From a bacterium (lineage in GTDB: Bacteria > Pseudomonadota > Alphaproteobacteria > Caulobacterales > Hyphomonadaceae), in the NCBI GenBank assembly GCA_030824255.1, contig JAVBYB010000562.1:1-10165 (forward strand): DNA of 10,165 nt. Reading direction: 5' to 3'. Both the position numbers and the translations under genes were made by a program. This document shows, piece by piece, positions 6,886 to 10,165 of this stretch (the stretch's first letter is position 1; each line of letters opens with the position of its first letter). The notes under the pieces were generated by a model that was not told the origin of the DNA, searched no databases, and saw only the letters and a program-made list of their open reading frames with translations.

Positions 6886-7307
6886 CGACGCGCAAGGCGT
6901 GTGGTCGCGACCCAGCCGGCGACCTGATAGATGCTGGCGAAGACGAGCAGGGTGTCGAGCCACCACTGCGTGCTCCAGAGCGGCCAGATCGGCAGGAGCG
7001 AGATGATGGCGACGAGCGCCGAGCCGCCATCGAGCCAGCGATCCCCGAAGAGATAGGCAAGGCTGGTGCGCTGGCGCATGATCTCGCTGCGGGTGACGGG
7101 GAAAACGCCATCCTCCATCCGGGGCGGGCCGAAGACCTGCTGCAGGCGGTCGAATTCAAGGATGCCGGTCAGCTCGCGCAGGGTTGCGGCGGTAACCGAA
7201 CCTTCGGACACCGCATCCCAGGATGCACCGGCGCGCAGGGAGCGGATCACCACCGAGAAGAGGATGGCGCACGCGGCGGCGAACTGAGGAAAGTCAGCTA
7301 TGGTCAT
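6882..7307 (-). CDS. Small membrane protein of unknown function
   Basis: I do not recognise this 141-residue protein. It has an N-terminal hydrophobic stretch at about 8-22, a soluble middle (25-92) containing the helix TAATLRELTGILEFDRLQQVFG, a basic segment SEIMRQR, and two membrane helices at about 94-112 and 114-134, rich in Trp (PIWPLW, TQWW). It ends in basic TRLARR, which suggests a cytoplasmic C-terminus. The ATG at 7307 is 19 bases after the hydratase stop, so the gene is probably the third in the lyase-hydratase operon, although no ribosome site is evident. A longer frame from a TTG at 7367 would overlap the hydratase gene and is less likely. Its TAG stop overlaps the TAA of the convergent amidotransferase gene. 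Codon use and GC content look like those of its neighbours. Confidence 0.72.
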   Translation of the reverse strand: MTIADFPQFAAACAILFSVVIRSLRAGASWDAVSEGSVTAATLRELTGILEFDRLQQVFGPPRMEDGVFPVTRSEIMRQRTSLAYLFGDRWLDGGSALVAIISLLPIWPLWSTQWWLDTLLVFASIYQVAGWVATTRLARR

Positions 7308-7326
7308 TGAGACAATATAGGGACGC

Positions 7327-8376
7327 CTAACCCCGCTTCGGAATGGCTGCCCAGTAATCGAAATCAAGGATTACGTCGGGGAGGTGCTTCCCCTCGGCGT
7401 CCTTGTGGGGGAATTCCGCGCAGGGCAGGTTTTTCGTGGCGACAAGGCGCAGGCGCAGCGCGCCGAGGCCATCGCCCAGATCCACCTTGTCGAGCACTTC
7501 GGACCACGCGAATACCGTGTCTCCTGCGCCTAGCGGGTTGACGTGCTGTCCGGCGTTTATGGCAATGATCTCAGCGGCGTTGGCCAGGCCGTTGAAGGCG
7601 ATGGAGCGCGCCAGCGAGATCGCGACGCCGCCATAGATCAGGCGCTTGCCGCGCGGGGTCTGGCCTTGCGCGAACTGGTTGAAGTGGACTTTCGCCGTGT
7701 TCTGGTAGAGGCGCGTGGCGATCTGGTGCTCGGCTTCTTCCACGGTGAAGGCGTCTACGTGGTCGATCTTCTCGCCGATCTCGTAGTCTTCGAAGCCGAA
7801 AGGCGAGCCGGCGAGAATGAAATCATATGCGCCAAGCTGGTAGTCGCGTTTCGGAAGCTCGCGCGGATCGACGGCTTTGGGCAGCTCGGGGATGACGGCT
7901 TCGGGCGCGGGCTTCGCATGATCCTTCTTGTTGACCATCACCCAGCGAACATAGCTGAGCACTTCCTGATCTTCCTGGTTGTACCCATGCGTGCGGACAT
8001 AGACGACGCCGGTCTTGCCGTTGGAATTTTCCTTCACCCCGATGACTTCGGAGACGGCGCGCAGCGTGTCGCCCGGATAGATCGGCGCGAGGAAGCGGCC
8101 ATCGGCATAGCCAAGGTTGGCGACGGCGTTGAGCGAGATGTCGGGGACGGTTTTTCCGAACACGATGTGGAAGCCGAGCAGGGGATCGATCGGCGCACTG
8201 TCGAGGCCGATATCCTGCGCGAAGGTGTCAGCCGAAAACATCGCGTAACGCGAGCCGGTGAGGCTGGTATAGATAGCGGCGTCCGCCTCCGTCACTGTGC
8301 GCGGCGTGGCGTGGATAAGCTCGTCGCCGACGACGAAATCCTCGAAGAAATTGCCGGGATCGGATTTGAGGGTCAT
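7327..8376 (-). CDS. mch: Mesaconyl-CoA hydratase (beta-methylmalyl-CoA dehydratase), MaoC double hot-dog
   Basis: This enzyme interconverts mesaconyl-C1-CoA and beta-methylmalyl-CoA, a step of the ethylmalonyl-CoA pathway for acetyl-CoA assimilation and of related routes. The 349 residues match the length of the known hydratases. The start NPGNFFEDF-type segment (7-14, here DPGNFFEDF), HATPRTVTE (22-30), HIVFGKTVPDISLNA (70-84) and YPGDTL (100-105) agree closely with my memory of the Methylobacterium and Rhodobacter enzymes. The second hot-dog half carries GEKIDHVDAFTVEEAEH (201-217), TRLYQNTAKVHFN (221-233), with likely catalytic Asn226 and His231, and GDTVFAWSEVL. It starts inside the end of the lyase gene with a 4-base ATGA overlap, so the two are translationally coupled. 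An alternative is a hydratase for a similar C4-C5 enoyl-CoA such as mesaconyl-C4-CoA or itaconyl-CoA. The symbol mch is also used for an unrelated folate/methanopterin enzyme. Confidence 0.88.
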   Translation of the reverse strand: MTLKSDPGNFFEDFVVGDELIHATPRTVTEADAAIYTSLTGSRYAMFSADTFAQDIGLDSAPIDPLLGFHIVFGKTVPDISLNAVANLGYADGRFLAPIYPGDTLRAVSEVIGVKENSNGKTGVVYVRTHGYNQEDQEVLSYVRWVMVNKKDHAKPAPEAVIPELPKAVDPRELPKRDYQLGAYDFILAGSPFGFEDYEIGEKIDHVDAFTVEEAEHQIATRLYQNTAKVHFNQFAQGQTPRGKRLIYGGVAISLARSIAFNGLANAAEIIAINAGQHVNPLGAGDTVFAWSEVLDKVDLGDGLGALRLRLVATKNLPCAEFPHKDAEGKHLPDVILDFDYWAAIPKRG

Positions 8377-9257
8377 TGGGCGGCCTCTCTCTGGGCGATC
8401 GCTTCAGCCACGGCGACCATGCGTCTGGCCTGCGCGAGGTGAAGCAGTTCGGTCATCTTGCCGTTGACCTTCAGCACGCCCTTGCCGGCGTTGGCGGGGT
8501 CGGCGAAGGCGGCGATCACGTCGCGGGATTGTTGGACGGCGGCGGGGGCGGGGGCGAAGATGGTGTTGCAGGGTTCCACCTGCGACGGGTGGATCAGGGT
8601 CTTGCCGTCGAAGCCGAAGGCGCGGGCCTGTTTCGCTTCAGCGGCGAAGCCTTCGGCGTCGGTGATGTCGTTATAGACGCCGTCGAACACGAGCAGGTCG
8701 TAGGCGCGGGCGGCGGCGATGGCGAGGGTGTAGCAGGCGGCGAGGTTCTCGCGGCCGGGCATCGGTTCGGCGCGGAAATCCTTGATGAGATCATTGGAGC
8801 CCATCACAAAACCGGAGAGGCGGGTGGTCTTCGCGGTTTCCGCGATATCCTTGATGTTGAGGATGGAGAGCGGCGTCTCGATCATCACCCAAAGCTGGAG
8901 TGAGCGCGGGGCGCCAGCTTCCGAGATGGCTTCATCGAGCCAGCGGATATCATCGCCGCAGGTGACTTTGGGGGCGAGGATGCCATCAGGGCTGGCGTGG
9001 GCGGCCGCCTTCACATCGGCCTTGCCCCATTCGGTGTCCTGGCCATTGACGCGGATGATGAGCTCGCGTGGCCCATAGCCGCCAGCCTTCACCACGTTGG
9101 CGACACGCTCGCGCGCCTCGACCTTGGCTTCAGGGGCGACCGCGTCCTCGAGGTCGAGGATCAGGCTGTCGGCGGGAAGCGTCTTGGCCTTCTCAAGCGC
9201 GCGTTCGTTGGCGCCGGGCATGTAGAGAACAGAGCGGCGCGGACGGATGGCGGACAT
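8373..9257 (-). CDS. HpcH/HpaI-family CoA-ester lyase (CitE-like; malyl-, methylmalyl- or citramalyl-CoA lyase or malyl-CoA thioesterase)
   Basis: A 294-residue TIM-barrel protein of the citrate lyase beta / malyl-CoA lyase family, which cleaves beta-hydroxyacyl-CoA thioesters with a divalent metal. The start is RRSVLYMPGANERALEKA (7-24), followed by the signature LDLEDAVAP (35-42 region), the CoA-site arginine in IIRVNG (67-72) and metal-ligand regions around Glu127 (VMIETP) and Asp156 (GSNDL). The C-terminal GFDGKTLIHPSQV (215-227) is a family hallmark. Coupling to the hydratase gene suggests it splits beta-methylmalyl-CoA into glyoxylate and propionyl-CoA, or hydrolyses malyl-CoA. The 'LYMPGAN' start is nearer to CitE, CLYBL and Mcl2-type proteins than to Rhodobacter Mcl1, so the substrate is open. 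The ATG at 9257, with AGGGA about ten bases before it, is favoured over a TTG at 9317. Confidence 0.88.
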   Translation of the reverse strand: MSAIRPRRSVLYMPGANERALEKAKTLPADSLILDLEDAVAPEAKVEARERVANVVKAGGYGPRELIIRVNGQDTEWGKADVKAAAHASPDGILAPKVTCGDDIRWLDEAISEAGAPRSLQLWVMIETPLSILNIKDIAETAKTTRLSGFVMGSNDLIKDFRAEPMPGRENLAACYTLAIAAARAYDLLVFDGVYNDITDAEGFAAEAKQARAFGFDGKTLIHPSQVEPCNTIFAPAPAAVQQSRDVIAAFADPANAGKGVLKVNGKMTELLHLAQARRMVAVAEAIAQREAAQ

Positions 9258-9353
9258 ATCGTCATTCCCTGCAGGTTGCGTCGGGGTGGTGATGAAGGAG
9301 GCGGCTTCCAATATCAAGCTGGAGCAGGCGTGCGGCTAAGCTAAGGTGGCAAA

Positions 9354-9368
9354 ATCGCGCGGCGCGAT
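9354..9368. promoter_or_regulatory. Palindrome, candidate operator in the lyase/pdxY divergent region
   Basis: ATCGCGC and GCGCGAT form a perfect 7-bp inverted repeat around a single G. It lies in the 142-base gap (9258-9399) between two divergent genes, about 97 bases from the lyase ATG and 31 bases from the kinase ATG. The spacing fits a dimeric regulator site that could affect either promoter. GC-rich DNA produces such palindromes by chance fairly often. Confidence 0.35.
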
Positions 9369-9399
9369 CAGGCGACGGCCCGACAAGGACGAAAAGGGC

Positions 9400-10165
9400 A
9401 TGCCCCTTGTTCTCGTGATTTCATCCTATGTTGCCGGAAGCCGGGTGGGCGGAGGCATAGCGCCCTACGTGCTGGGGCCGATGAAGGTCGATCCTGTCCA
9501 TGTGCCGACATGCCTGTTCGGGCGACATCCGGGCTGGGGGCCGCCGGGCGGCGGCATGGTCGCGCCCGAAACGATGGCGGCGATGCTGGACGGCGTGGCG
9601 GCGAACGGACTGTTCTCGCTGGTCGACGCGGTGGTGACGGGACATTTCTCGCATCCGGAGCAGGTGGCGGTGGCGGCGGAGGCGGTTGCGAAGGTGCGGG
9701 CGGCGCCGCGTAGGCAGGCGCACAGCCACGCGCCCGACAAGCCGATCATCATCGTCGACCCGGTGATGGGGGATGTGGCGCCAGGGCTCTACATAAAGCC
9801 GGAGACGGTGGAGGCGCTTTTGGCGCGGCTTGTGCCGGAGGCGGACGTGCTGGCGCCGAACCTGTGGGAGTTTGCGCGGCTGACGGGGCAGGAGCTTTCG
9901 GCGCTGGCGACCGCGGAAGACGTGGCGCGCGTGGCGCGGGGGCGTGGCGGGAGTTGGCTGGTGTCCTCTGTGCCGTCTCCGCAGGGGATCGGCGTGCTGC
10001 ATGTCGATGGCGCGCGCGCGATGCTGGCGGAGACGCCGCGTGTGGCGGGAAAGATTCCCAATGGCACGGGCGACATGCTGACGCTGCGCTTCGCGGGCGG
10101 GCTGGTGTCGGGCTTGGGCGCGGAGGACGCTCTGGCGGACGCGACCGGCGCGACGCATGAGGTGA
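9400..10165 (+). CDS. pdxY: Pyridoxal (vitamin B6) kinase, ribokinase superfamily, 3' end outside window
   Basis: This enzyme phosphorylates pyridoxal, and possibly pyridoxine and pyridoxamine, with ATP in the B6 salvage pathway in the cytosol. The window holds 255 residues; full-length members have about 280-290, so roughly the last helix is missing. It begins LVLVISSYVAGSRVGG, in the place of the family's 'SSxVAxGxVG' substrate loop, followed by VPTCLFGRHPGWG (35-47) and VDAVVTGHF (75-83). IIIVDPVMGD at 116-125 and APNLWEFARLTGQ at 152-164 are classic PdxK/PdxY blocks. The anion-hole motif NGTGD at 221-225 carries the catalytic base Asp225. The central residue of the 'SSH/Q' motif is Tyr10 here, a small departure. 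The ATG at 9400 has AAGGA about 13 bases upstream and lies in the middle of a GGGCATGCCC palindrome. The exact choice between PdxY, PdxK and an HMP kinase is less sure than the family. Confidence 0.88.
   Translation, partial: MPLVLVISSYVAGSRVGGGIAPYVLGPMKVDPVHVPTCLFGRHPGWGPPGGGMVAPETMAAMLDGVAANGLFSLVDAVVTGHFSHPEQVAVAAEAVAKVRAAPRRQAHSHAPDKPIIIVDPVMGDVAPGLYIKPETVEALLARLVPEADVLAPNLWEFARLTGQELSALATAEDVARVARGRGGSWLVSSVPSPQGIGVLHVDGARAMLAETPRVAGKIPNGTGDMLTLRFAGGLVSGLGAEDALADATGATHEV

Noticed and set aside
7543..8442. Plus-strand open frame of 299 codons opposite the hydratase gene
   Set aside because: It is a long antisense shadow in GC-rich DNA. The opposite strand encodes a clear mesaconyl-CoA hydratase, and this frame has no recognisable domain.
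9421..10158. Minus-strand open frame of 245 codons at the right edge
   Set aside because: The protein is an Arg/His-rich low-complexity string, antisense to the pyridoxal kinase gene, whose plus-strand frame has ribokinase-family motifs.
1..10165. Search for a defence, toxin, phage or mobile-element system
   Set aside because: No transposase, integrase, nuclease, reverse transcriptase, repeat array or terminal repeats were seen. Only the SUFU gene hints at an immunity role, and it has no partner within the window.

Overview
This is a gene-dense, GC-rich bacterial chromosomal segment. It carries an alphaproteobacterial-type sdhC-sdhD-sdhA cluster and a mesaconyl-CoA hydratase typical of that class. 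I place it in Alphaproteobacteria with fair confidence. A Hyphomonadaceae-like or related aerobic lineage is only a guess. I see no rRNA, tRNA, CRISPR array, insertion sequence or phage gene, and no gap over about 145 bases lacks a gene.

Layout from left to right. A minus-strand suppressor-of-fused (SUFU) domain gene runs off the left edge (1-784). It is divergent from a plus-strand DUF805 membrane protein (915-1586). That gene meets a minus-strand glutathione S-transferase (1583-2194) tail to tail, and their stop codons share bases. A class I SAM-dependent methyltransferase with a Trm112-like N-terminus follows (2267-3241, minus). The succinate dehydrogenase operon comes next, also on the minus strand: sdhC (5599-6024), sdhD (5207-5599), sdhA (3394-5178). 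It has a near-consensus promoter upstream of sdhC and a strong hairpin terminator after sdhA. The usual sdhB is not here.

Divergent from sdhC is a plus-strand class I glutamine amidotransferase (6169-6885). It again meets a minus-strand gene with overlapping stop codons: a small membrane protein of unknown function (6882-7307). That gene lies 19 bases downstream of a mesaconyl-CoA hydratase gene (7327-8376), which overlaps by 4 bases an HpcH/HpaI-family CoA-ester lyase (8373-9257). The lyase, the hydratase and probably the small protein form one operon. At the right edge a pyridoxal kinase gene (9400 onward, plus) starts divergently and is cut off by the window end.

Functionally this is core and semi-core metabolism. 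SdhCDA oxidises succinate in the TCA cycle and respiratory chain. The hydratase/lyase pair acts on C4-C5 CoA esters and could feed glyoxylate, propionyl-CoA or malate into central metabolism, as in the ethylmalonyl-CoA pathway. The remaining genes are single enzymes or unknowns. I do not see a convincing undescribed multi-gene system. The points most worth a second look are the missing sdhB behind a terminator, the hydratase paired with a lyase unlike classical Mcl1, the bacterial SUFU protein, and the palindrome in the lyase/pdxY divergent promoter region.
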